From Pseudomonadota bacterium (GTDB lineage Bacteria > Pseudomonadota > Alphaproteobacteria > Rhizobiales > Devosiaceae): 12,857 nt of DNA. The notes under the pieces were generated by a model. That model was not told the origin of the DNA. It did not search any database and was given only the letters and a program-made list of their open reading frames with translations. Shown piece after piece: positions 1 to 6,036 of the stretch. A program made the position numbers and the translations under genes. The stretch spans positions 1 through 12,857 of the forward strand of contig JAEWLC010000091.1 in assembly GCA_023393475.1 (NCBI GenBank). The letters run 5' to 3'. The first letter of the stretch is position 1; each line of letters begins with the position of its first letter.

Positions 1-166
1 GCGCCCGCGGATAGCGAACCCCCCCCCCCCGCCGGCCGCCACCCCGGCCAACGCGGGGGCCCACGGCTCCAGGGAACAATCCCGCCACGGACAGCACCCG
101 CCCGTCACCGACAGGTGCCACTTCGCCTACCCGCAACAGTCAGCGCACCCTCCCCCATCCACCGGC
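1..166. other. GC-rich stretch without a recognisable gene
   Basis: I see no coding sequence with family resemblance, no tRNA and no convincing promoter here. The stretch is very rich in C and contains an uninterrupted run of 12 C at 19-30. Several GGCC/CCGG-type short palindromes follow. The open frames that cross it are short and have no recognisable motif. It may be the downstream flank of a gene lying to the left of the window. Confidence 0.5.
19..30. repeat. Homopolymer tract of 12 C
   Basis: Twelve consecutive C residues are followed by a further C/G-rich segment. No supported reading frame crosses the run, so phase variation of a protein is not indicated. Runs this long slip both in replication and in sequencing, so the length may not be exact. 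Confidence 0.9.
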
Positions 167-258
167 GTCATGCCCGCGAAAGCGGGGACCCACTGGATGT
201 CTCGGCAGTCAGTGGCCCCTGAAGCATCCCACTGGATTCCCGCTTTCGCGGGAATGAC
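167..258. repeat. Facing pair of REP-like palindromic elements
   Basis: The arms at about 167-197 and 227-258 are imperfect reverse complements of each other. Each starts or ends with GTCAT and contains an inner palindrome CCCGC-GAAA-GCGGG (left copy near 173-186). A CCA/TGG-containing tail follows, and about 29 bases separate the arms. Read as RNA on either strand, the pair would fold into one long hairpin or two small ones. Translated fragments such as HSRESGNP and PAKAGTHW are a familiar signature of this widespread intergenic repeat class in GC-rich proteobacteria. Such elements are usually non-autonomous and intergenic. Other copies in the genome are expected but cannot be seen here. Confidence 0.8.
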
Positions 259-276
259 AGCGGTGAGTGAAAAATC

Positions 277-306
277 TTGTCCCCCACTCTTCCCCCGGCC
301 TTATCC
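277..306 (+). promoter_or_regulatory. Possible sigma-70 type promoter
   Basis: A TTGTCC hexamer at 277-282 and a TTATCC hexamer at 301-306 are 18 bases apart. Both depart from TTGACA and TATAAT but fit the loose housekeeping promoters of alphaproteobacteria. It would start a transcript at about 312-314, at the left edge of the self-complementary segment described next. The assignment rests on two weak hexamers only. Confidence 0.25.
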
Positions 307-312
307 TCACTC

Positions 313-486
313 CGTCTCGCACTGGGCGGCGTTCGCGACGAACGAACGGTGTGGGGATATCGGGAGCCACGGCAGTCGTGCCGTGGCGGGTTTGTGGGAC
401 CGACAACCAACCACCCATCCAGGCTCCGCTGCAGTAATGCAGGCGAGAGGAGCGATGGGGGCATGCTCCTTGGATCCCACAGGTCC
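313..486 (+). ncRNA. Candidate structured RNA, class not identified
   Basis: Self-complementary elements are dense here and no protein gene is convincing. Seen in the sequence: a 6-bp hairpin CGTTCG/CGAACG at 330-335 and 339-344; a perfect 8-bp stem with a four-base loop at 367-374/379-386; and a bulged hairpin at 423-453 with arms GCTCC and GGAGC and an inner TGCA/TGCA stem. Longer-range pairs TGTGGGGAT (350-358) or TGTGGGA (393-399) with ATCCCACA (474-481) could close the whole. The length (about 170 nt), a GTTCGC segment and the side hairpin would be compatible with a 6S-like RNA. I cannot match a consensus, however, and the usual neighbouring gene (5-formyltetrahydrofolate cyclo-ligase) is absent. 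Strand and ends are inferred from the possible promoter and the pairing. It could equally be an untranslated leader or an old repeat. Confidence 0.25.
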
Positions 487-502
487 AACTCATTCCCGGT
501 GC

Positions 503-565
503 GACCGGCGCGGCGACGGCCGTTTCACTTGCGGACTACCCGCGTGGCCTGAAACCGCGCCGGTC
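503..565. repeat. 11-bp perfect inverted repeat around a 41-base loop
   Basis: GACCGGCGCGG at 503-513 is exactly matched by its reverse complement at 555-565. Inside the loop a small GCGG-ACTAC-CCGC hairpin (531-543) and a GGCC/GGCC pair allow further stacking. The structure lies about 120 bases upstream of the racemase start. No T-run follows, so it is not a standard intrinsic terminator. It may be part of a leader, a protein-binding structure or a chance feature of GC-rich DNA. Confidence 0.5.
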
Positions 566-687
566 ACCGTCCTGCTCTTTGACATCCTCCGGCGCCGCTG
601 GCGGCCGGATGCATCGGCGTGTGCCGAACGGCCGCAACGCGGCTGAATTCACTCCCCGTTCAGGCCGCCCCGCGCTACAAGCAGCCC

Positions 688-1371
688 ATGAAAACCATCG
701 GCCTCATCGGCGGCATGAGCTGGGAATCGACCGCTCACTACTACGCCATCCTCAATCGCGAGACGGCTGCCCGGCTGGGTGGCCTCCACTCCGCGCCGGT
801 CATCGTCCACTCGGTGGATTTCGCCCCTATCGAAGAGATGCAGCGGGCCGGTGACTGGGAAGGCGCCGGCGCCATTCTTGCCGGCATCGCAAAATCGCTC
901 GAAGCCCAGGGCGCCGGCGTCATCGGCCTCGCCACCAACACCATGCATATCTGCGCCCCGCAGATCGTCGCGGCGTTGGATGTCCCCTTCGTCCATATCG
1001 CGCAGCCGACCGCCAGCGCGCTCCTCGCCGACGGCATCGGCAAGGTAGGCCTGCTCGGCACCCGCTTCACCATGGAGAAGCGCTTCTACATCGAAGGGCT
1101 CGAAGCGCGTGGCCTCGAGGTGCTGGTGCCCGATGTCGGCATCACCAACCTCAACGGCATCATCTACGAAGAGCTGTGCCTCGGCATTGTGCGCGACGAG
1201 TCACGCCGCATCTATGTCGATGCCATCACCCGCCTCGCCGCCCGCGGCGCCGAAGCCGTGGTCCTCGGCTGCACCGAAATCTGCATGCTCATCGACGACA
1301 GCGTCAGCCCGCTGCCCACCTACGACACGACCGATCTCCACGCCAAGGCGCTGGTGGCGGCTGCCCTCTGA
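688..1371 (+). CDS. Aspartate/glutamate racemase family protein (YgeA-like)
   Basis: The 227-residue protein matches the cofactor-independent Asp/Glu racemases (about 230 residues), cytosolic enzymes that interconvert L and D forms of acidic amino acids by a two-base mechanism. It opens with the family hallmark MKTIGLIGGMSWEST. The first active-site segment reads ATNTMH, with Thr83 where classical members have a catalytic Cys. The second segment is GCTE, with Cys195. This Thr/Cys pair is the atypical arrangement reported for E. coli YgeA (L-Asp/Glu-specific racemase), so that subclass is the best guess, although hydantoin racemase-like activity is not excluded. I chose the ATG at 688 because the family starts exactly there. 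An upstream GTG at 619 would add 23 residues without family resemblance. No clear Shine-Dalgarno sequence precedes 688. The gene faces the first chemoreceptor gene and ends 21 bases from it. Confidence 0.88.
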   Translation: MKTIGLIGGMSWESTAHYYAILNRETAARLGGLHSAPVIVHSVDFAPIEEMQRAGDWEGAGAILAGIAKSLEAQGAGVIGLATNTMHICAPQIVAALDVPFVHIAQPTASALLADGIGKVGLLGTRFTMEKRFYIEGLEARGLEVLVPDVGITNLNGIIYEELCLGIVRDESRRIYVDAITRLAARGAEAVVLGCTEICMLIDDSVSPLPTYDTTDLHAKALVAAAL

Positions 1372-1389
1372 TCCCCCGCTTACGGGGGA
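1372..1389. terminator. Hairpin between convergent genes
   Basis: TCCCCCG (1372-1378) and CGGGGGA (1383-1389) form a perfect 7-bp stem with a CTTA loop directly after the racemase stop codon. It fills almost all of the 21-base gap to the stop codon of the first MCP gene. No T-run follows on either strand. It may act as a weak bidirectional terminator or simply protect the 3' ends. Confidence 0.45.
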
Positions 1390-1392
1390 GGC

Positions 1393-3705
1393 CTAAGCCG
1401 CCCGCCGCAGCCCCGCTTCCTGAGCACCGTCGACCTGGAACACGTCGACGATCCGGTCCAGTTCCACGGCCTGCGCCTCGGTCTGCTCGATCGCGGCGTT
1501 GGTTTCCTCGACGAGGGCCGCATTGTGCTGGGTCATCTCGTCCATCTGGCGCACGGCGGTGTTGACCTCTTCGATCGCCGCCGCCTGCTCCTGGCTGTCC
1601 CGGGCGATCTTTTCCATCAGCTGGTTCGACGACCGTGCCGCCCCGAGGATGGCCTCGAGCTTCTCGGCTGCCTCGGCGACGAGCCGCGAGCCGGAATTGA
1701 CCTCCGAGCCCGACTGCTCGATCAGCGCCTTCACCTCGGACGAAGCACTGGCCGCCGACTGTGCCAGCCGCCGCACTTCCACGGCGACCACCGCAAAGCC
1801 CTTGCCGGCATCGCCGGCGCGCGCCGCTTCCACCGAGGCGTTGAGCGCGAGGAGGTTGGTCTGGAATGCGATGTCGTCGATCAGCCCGATGATGTTCGAG
1901 ATCTTGGCCGAGGACTGCGTGATCCGCTCCATCGCCACGTTGGCCTGCTGCATGACCGCGCCGCCCTGTTCCGCCGCCGTCGTGACATGCCCGGCCGCCT
2001 CGCTCGCCTCAAAGGCATTCTGTGCGTTGGAGCCGACTGTCGTCGCCAGTTGCTCCATCGCCGCCGACGTCTCCTCGATCGTCGCCGCCTGCTTGGTGGT
2101 GCGTTCGGAGAGGTCGTTGGCGCCCGAGAGGATCTCGCCGGTCGCCGTCTTCAGCCCGCGCGAGGTCTGCTTGAGCTGGCCGACGATCTCGGTCAGCCGC
2201 TCGGCCACGGCGTTGGTGTCGTTCTTCAGCCGCGCGAAGGCGCCGCCAAACTGGCCATGCACGCGCAGCGTCAGATCGGTCTGCGCCAGCGCCGCCAGCA
2301 CCTCGCCGGTTTCGCCAAGGCCACGGTCCACCGTCCCGACCAGCGAGTTGACGCTGCCGGCGAGTGCGTTGAGCTCCTCGTCCGGGAATTCGGCCGCGAC
2401 GCGGCGCGAGAAATCGCCGTCGATGGCAGCGTCGACCACATCGCCAAAGGCGCGCTGCAGTTCGGCCATCATTGCCGCCCGCGCTTCCTGGTCGCGGATG
2501 ATGCGGATCGCTTCCGCCTCGGTCATCGCCGCGACCTTCTTGCCGTTCTCGCGGAACACCTCGACGGCGCGAGCCAGCGTGCCCATCTCGTCGATGCGCG
2601 CCGTGCCCGGCACGGTCACGTCGTAATTGCCTTCGGCCATGGTGGTGACGGTACGGCTCATCGCCCCGAGCGGGCCCCCGACCATGGCGCGAACGAGCAG
2701 GAACAGGATGGCGCAGGCGACGAGTACGCAGGCTGCCGAGAGCGCGAGGATGGTGTTGCGACCCTCGGTGACGGCCGCCGCGAGCGTCGCCACCGGCACC
2801 GAGGCGACGACCACCCAGCGATCCTGGGTGCCCGCCACGTTGAACGGCATGGCCGTCTGCCGCATCGCAACGCCATCGGCGCCCGTCGTATCGGCATCGA
2901 TCGCGATGTTGTCCGCAAGGGCACTGCTAACCACCGCGCTCACCGGATCGGCCGGATCGAGCACCTTGCCGATCATCGCCGGGTCGGGATGCGCGACGAC
3001 GATGCCGGCGGCCGACACGATGGTGATGTTGCCGGTACCGAACGGCTTGATGTCGGCCATGCGGGTGTTGATGTCGTTGAGCGAAAGGTCGACGCCGCCG
3101 GCGCCGAGGAAAGTGCCGTTGGCCTTGATCGGCTGGCTGAACGTCATCAGCAGCATGTCGGTGCCGCCTACATTGTAGCTGTAGGGCTCGATGGCGACGA
3201 CGCGATCGAGCGTCTTGGGCTTGAAGTAGTAGTCCGTCGCCGGGTCTTCGTAGCCGGCCAGGGCCTCGAGCACGATCTGCCCCGAACCCCGGTTCCAGTA
3301 GGGAATGTAGCGGCCCGTTGCATCGTGCCCGGGCTTGCCCGCCGAGGCCGCGTCGTTGCCGTCGAGCGCATTGGGCTCCCAGCCCGACCAGGTGCCGACG
3401 AGGCCTGGGTTGTTCTCGAGAAAGCGCAGCAGCGTCTTGTCGTAGACTGCGCGATCGACAACGCCGGCGGCATGCAGACCCTCGAGCGCGGTACCGATGG
3501 CTTCGGCGATACGCTCTGCCCGCAGCAGTTCGGCCGAGACCTCGTTGGCAATGCCGGTGGTGGTCCGCGACTGCAGTTCGCCCGTCTGCCGCTCGATTGT
3601 ACTGCCGACCTGCTGGACCAGGACGGTCATGCCGACCGCGAAGACGGCTGCGAGGGCGGCGCCTCCCAAAAGAGCCACCTTGAGAGACAAAGAACGTATG
3701 CGCAT
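1393..3705 (-). CDS. Methyl-accepting chemotaxis protein with Cache-type sensor (MCP 1)
   Basis: This is a 770-residue transmembrane chemoreceptor. A membrane segment (about 8-32) is followed by a large periplasmic region (about 35-310) that looks like a double Cache domain. It includes WSGWEPNALDGND near 106-118, RYIPYWNRGSG near 132-142, an IEPYSY segment and GVDLS near 204-208. The second membrane segment is about 317-340 and HAMP about 338-392. A poly-HAMP-like linker follows (about 417-510), then the MCP signalling domain with the tip EAARAGDAGKGFAVVA near 627. The ligand cannot be told; this Cache class often binds small organic molecules. An in-frame ATG at 3744 would add 13 residues but has no ribosome site. 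The ATG at 3705 follows AGGAG 11 bases upstream, and a possible CtrA site at 3760-3775 would place transcription start between the two, so I prefer 3705. The protein ends in GLRRAA and lacks the C-terminal WxxF tether found on its two neighbours. Confidence 0.92.
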   Translation of the reverse strand: MRIRSLSLKVALLGGAALAAVFAVGMTVLVQQVGSTIERQTGELQSRTTTGIANEVSAELLRAERIAEAIGTALEGLHAAGVVDRAVYDKTLLRFLENNPGLVGTWSGWEPNALDGNDAASAGKPGHDATGRYIPYWNRGSGQIVLEALAGYEDPATDYYFKPKTLDRVVAIEPYSYNVGGTDMLLMTFSQPIKANGTFLGAGGVDLSLNDINTRMADIKPFGTGNITIVSAAGIVVAHPDPAMIGKVLDPADPVSAVVSSALADNIAIDADTTGADGVAMRQTAMPFNVAGTQDRWVVVASVPVATLAAAVTEGRNTILALSAACVLVACAILFLLVRAMVGGPLGAMSRTVTTMAEGNYDVTVPGTARIDEMGTLARAVEVFRENGKKVAAMTEAEAIRIIRDQEARAAMMAELQRAFGDVVDAAIDGDFSRRVAAEFPDEELNALAGSVNSLVGTVDRGLGETGEVLAALAQTDLTLRVHGQFGGAFARLKNDTNAVAERLTEIVGQLKQTSRGLKTATGEILSGANDLSERTTKQAATIEETSAAMEQLATTVGSNAQNAFEASEAAGHVTTAAEQGGAVMQQANVAMERITQSSAKISNIIGLIDDIAFQTNLLALNASVEAARAGDAGKGFAVVAVEVRRLAQSAASASSEVKALIEQSGSEVNSGSRLVAEAAEKLEAILGAARSSNQLMEKIARDSQEQAAAIEEVNTAVRQMDEMTQHNAALVEETNAAIEQTEAQAVELDRIVDVFQVDGAQEAGLRRAA

Positions 3706-3759
3706 GCGGACTACGGCTCCTGCCGGAATATTGTTCTGGTTCATAAAACGCGGCCCGAC

Positions 3760-3775
3760 GTTAAAGAACGGCTAA
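3760..3775 (-). promoter_or_regulatory. Possible CtrA-binding site upstream of MCP 1
   Basis: The - strand reads TTAG-N7-TTAAC, one base away from the alphaproteobacterial CtrA consensus TTAA-N7-TTAAC. It lies 55 bases upstream of the preferred MCP 1 start at 3705, a sensible place for an activator over the -35 region. CtrA controls motility and chemotaxis genes in many alphaproteobacteria, which fits the gene type. A single short motif can occur by chance. Confidence 0.4.
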
Positions 3776-3798
3776 CCACGCCGCGGCCGTGCTGAAAT

Positions 3799-3820
3799 AA
3801 TGTGCAGTCTGAATGTGCAG
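3799..3820. repeat. 9-bp direct repeat upstream of MCP 1
   Basis: AATGTGCAG occurs at 3799-3807 and again at 3812-3820, a 13-base period. It sits upstream of the possible CtrA site and overlaps the first three bases of the large hairpin at 3818-3852. Paired direct repeats can be regulator sites, but the period is not a full helical turn and no family is recognised. Confidence 0.5.
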
Positions 3821-3858
3821 AGCCCGGCTACCCAGAGAGCAGCCGGGCTCTGATTTTT
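3818..3858 (+). terminator. Strong intrinsic terminator, T-run on the + strand
   Basis: A perfect 12-bp inverted repeat (3818-3829 and 3841-3852, arm CAGAGCCCGGCT) has an 11-base loop and is followed on the + strand by GA and five T (3854-3858). It lies between MCP 2 (stop at 3901) and MCP 1, both on the - strand. Read on the - strand the hairpin is preceded by five A and followed by CACATTCAG, so it lacks a U-tract in the direction of the local genes. It may still mark the MCP 2 3' end by its stem alone, but its canonical direction would end an antisense transcript. Confidence 0.75.
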
Positions 3859-3900
3859 CGTAGCGGCGCCGCGTGCACCCTGCTGGCGGCCGAGCCCTGC

Positions 3901-5925
3901 CTAGAACTCGTTCCAGTCCTCGCTGATCGCCGCATTGCCGTGCGCGACATACACCGGCCGGGACCCGGCCTTGCTGGGGACATGCGCCGCCGTTGCGCCG
4001 CCTGCCTCGACCGTGAAGACATCGACGATGCGGTCGAGCTCGCCGGCCCGCGCCTCGGTCTGCTCGATCGCCGCGTTGGTTTCCTCGACGAGCGCCGCGT
4101 TATGCTGGGTCATCTCGTCAAGCGTCCGCACCGCGACATTCACTTCCTCGATCGAGGAAGCCTGCGACCGGCTCTCGCTCGCGATTCCCTGCAGCAGATC
4201 ATAGTTGGTGCGCGCCCCTTCGAGCATCGCGGCCAGCTTGGCCGCCGCTTCCGCGACGAGCTTGGAGCCGCCCGCAACTTCGCTGCCCGATTGCTCGATC
4301 AGTGCCTTGACCTCGGCCGAAGCGCTGGCCGCCGATTGCGCCAGCCGCCGCACTTCCACCGCCACCACGGCAAAACCTTTGCCGGCGTCGCCCGCTCGCG
4401 CTGCCTCGACGGAGGCATTGAGCGCCAGGAGGTTGGTCTGGAAGGCGATGTCGTCGATCAGCCCGATGATGTTCGAGATCTTGGCCGAGGACTGGGTGAT
4501 CCGCTCCATCGCCTCGGTCGCGGCGTGCATCACCTCGCCGCCCTGTTCTGCCGTTTTCGAGACGTCGGCCGCATTGGTGCTGGCCGACTCCGCGCGTCTG
4601 GCGTTCTCGATCACGGTCGTCGCCAGCTGCTCCATCGCCGCCGACGTCTCCTCGATCGTTGCCGCCTGCTTGGTGGTGCGCTCGGAAAGATCGTTGGCGC
4701 CCGAGAGAATCTCGCCCGTCGCGGTCTTCAGCCCGCGCGACGTCGCCCGCAGCTTGGTCACCACCTCGGTCAGCCGGTCGCCGACCGCATTGGTGTCCTC
4801 CTTGAGCTGCAGGAAGGCGCCCTCATAGTCGCCCTCGACCCGCTGTGTCAGGTCGGTATTGGCCAGTGCGTTGAGCACGCCGCCCGTCTCGGCCAGACCT
4901 CGCTCCACCGTCTCGAACAGCTGGTTGAACACCTGCCCGATGCCGTCGAGGCTCGGATCGCCGTAGGTCGGGACACGCCCGGTGAAGTCGCCGCGCGCCG
5001 CCGCTCCGGTATATTGGGCCAGCAGGCCCCCGAACTCGTTGCCACGCTCCGTCCGCAGCCGCTCTTCGGCAACCGCGGCATCGCTCTCGGCCGTCATCTG
5101 CGCCCGGCTGACCAGGGCCGCGCGGAAGTCGGCCAGCACGTCGCCCAGCATGGCCATTTCGGTGACGATGCCGCCCCGTGCCGCTTCGACCTCGAGATCG
5201 CCTGCGGTCAGGCGCTTGAAGCCCGCCGTCATCCCCGCCAGCGGCTTGAGGAACAAGATGTTGGAGAAGACCAGCGTCGCCACTGGCAGGAGGATGATCA
5301 TGCCGAGCCCGACAAGGCTGGCGATGTCGCTGAGCCGCGCGGTCCCCGCCGCCCCGGCGATCAGCTCGCCATTGGCGGCTTCGATCGCGTCGGATACCGC
5401 CGACATGCGGTCCTCGAGCGCCTTGAAGGACTCGTTGAAGCTCGGCAGTTCCGCTTTGGCGCCGCCGAGATTGCCGTCCGCCACCGCGCCAACCACATGC
5501 TCGGCCGAAGCGAGATAGGCGTTCAGCGGCTCGGTCACCGAAGCAGCGGCGTCGATCACCGATTGCGGTACGTCGAGCGCGGCCTGGGCGGCGACGGCCT
5601 CCCGCATCGCTGCGCCATACTCGGCGATCTCCGCCTTCCCCTCGGCAACGCCGTCAGCATTGTAGGTGATGCCCGAGTACATGGCGCGATAGACCACGCC
5701 ACGGAGCCCGTCATGCAGCATGTCGGCGGTCATGTGGTAGCGGAGCGAACTCATCATCGCGCCTGAACTGCGCGACGCTTCCTGGAAGCTCTGCGACACC
5801 ATGAAGGTCATCGCCGAGTAGATGCCGCCGATGACGACGATCACCAACCCCAGTGCCACCACGACCATCCTGGTCGGGATGCCCTTGCCGAGCATCGCAC
5901 CAATCCGACCCAAACCCAACGCCAT
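3901..5925 (-). CDS. Methyl-accepting chemotaxis protein with helical-bundle sensor (MCP 2)
   Basis: This is a 674-residue chemoreceptor. A first membrane helix (about 19-43) leads to a mostly helical periplasmic region (about 45-200), probably a four-helix-bundle type sensor with a DMLHDGLRG segment at 68-76. The second membrane helix is about 203-226. HAMP is about 226-275, a second HAMP-like unit about 296-390, then the MCP signalling domain. The domain tip near 490-535 is identical in sequence to those of MCP 1 and MCP 3. The extreme C-terminus is EDWNEF, after a flexible tail from about 640. WNEF has the WxxF form of the pentapeptide that docks CheR and CheB for adaptation. The start is well supported: AGGAGG at 5931-5936 (complement) lies 5 bases before the ATG. 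A GCCGATAA element lies 37-44 bases upstream. The ligand is unknown. Confidence 0.93.
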   Translation of the reverse strand: MALGLGRIGAMLGKGIPTRMVVVALGLVIVVIGGIYSAMTFMVSQSFQEASRSSGAMMSSLRYHMTADMLHDGLRGVVYRAMYSGITYNADGVAEGKAEIAEYGAAMREAVAAQAALDVPQSVIDAAASVTEPLNAYLASAEHVVGAVADGNLGGAKAELPSFNESFKALEDRMSAVSDAIEAANGELIAGAAGTARLSDIASLVGLGMIILLPVATLVFSNILFLKPLAGMTAGFKRLTAGDLEVEAARGGIVTEMAMLGDVLADFRAALVSRAQMTAESDAAVAEERLRTERGNEFGGLLAQYTGAAARGDFTGRVPTYGDPSLDGIGQVFNQLFETVERGLAETGGVLNALANTDLTQRVEGDYEGAFLQLKEDTNAVGDRLTEVVTKLRATSRGLKTATGEILSGANDLSERTTKQAATIEETSAAMEQLATTVIENARRAESASTNAADVSKTAEQGGEVMHAATEAMERITQSSAKISNIIGLIDDIAFQTNLLALNASVEAARAGDAGKGFAVVAVEVRRLAQSAASASAEVKALIEQSGSEVAGGSKLVAEAAAKLAAMLEGARTNYDLLQGIASESRSQASSIEEVNVAVRTLDEMTQHNAALVEETNAAIEQTEARAGELDRIVDVFTVEAGGATAAHVPSKAGSRPVYVAHGNAAISEDWNEF

Positions 5926-5961
5926 CCGAACCTCCTGGTTCTCCGCGGCAGACCGACCGAC

Positions 5962-5969
5962 TTATCGGC
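5962..5969 (-). promoter_or_regulatory. GCCGATAA element upstream of MCP 2, possible -10 box
   Basis: The - strand carries an exact copy of the -10 consensus of sigma-28 (FliA) promoters, GCCGATAA, 37-44 bases upstream of the MCP 2 start. That distance would give a leader of about 30 bases ending in a perfect ribosome site. The -35 side is poor: the best match is TGAA 14 bases upstream instead of TAAA at 15. Many Hyphomicrobiales lack FliA, so another sigma factor or chance remains likely. Confidence 0.3.
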
Positions 5970-6012
5970 TAAAGGCTTAGGCGTTCATGGTTAATGAGCC
6001 GTTGCCGAGTGG

Positions 6013-6036
6013 GTGGGCGGCTAAAATTCCGCCCAC
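6013..6036 (-). terminator. Hairpin over the MCP 3 stop codon
   Basis: GTGGGCGG (6013-6020) and CCGCCCAC (6029-6036) form a perfect 8-bp stem whose 8-base loop contains the MCP 3 stop codon. Further CGAGTG/CACTCG complementarity flanks it. In the - strand transcript the stem uses the codons for the terminal WAEF. No U-tract follows. It could block read-through into the MCP 2 promoter or shield the mRNA end. Coding constraint on the terminal pentapeptide is an alternative explanation for one arm. Confidence 0.4.

Noticed and set aside
355..565. Riboswitch, tmRNA, RNase P RNA or SRP RNA in the structured region
   Set aside because: None of the conserved cores I know (cobalamin, TPP, glycine and SAM-II motifs, tmRNA tag segment, RNase P conserved blocks, SRP GGAA-type loop) can be found.
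170..646. 158-residue open frame over the repeats and the structured segment
   Set aside because: Its beginning is translated REP-like repeat and the rest follows the hairpin region; no domain or ribosome site.
619..687. Earlier GTG start for the racemase
   Set aside because: The added 23 residues have no family similarity, and the conserved family start MKTIGLIGG begins at 688.
1525..3795. Very long + strand open frame opposite MCP 1
   Set aside because: It is the mirror of a GC-rich receptor gene. The same antisense peptide pieces recur opposite MCP 2 and MCP 3, following the shared MCP sequence. It has no family resemblance of its own, and its end before the + strand terminator follows from the first non-coding DNA reached.
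3802..5766. Long + strand open frame opposite MCP 2
   Set aside because: Antisense shadow caused by high GC and the rarity of codons that give stops on the other strand; no ribosome site or domain.
5970..5995. CtrA-like TTAACC element upstream of MCP 2
   Set aside because: Only one half-site is present; the second TTAA is not at the required 7-base spacing.
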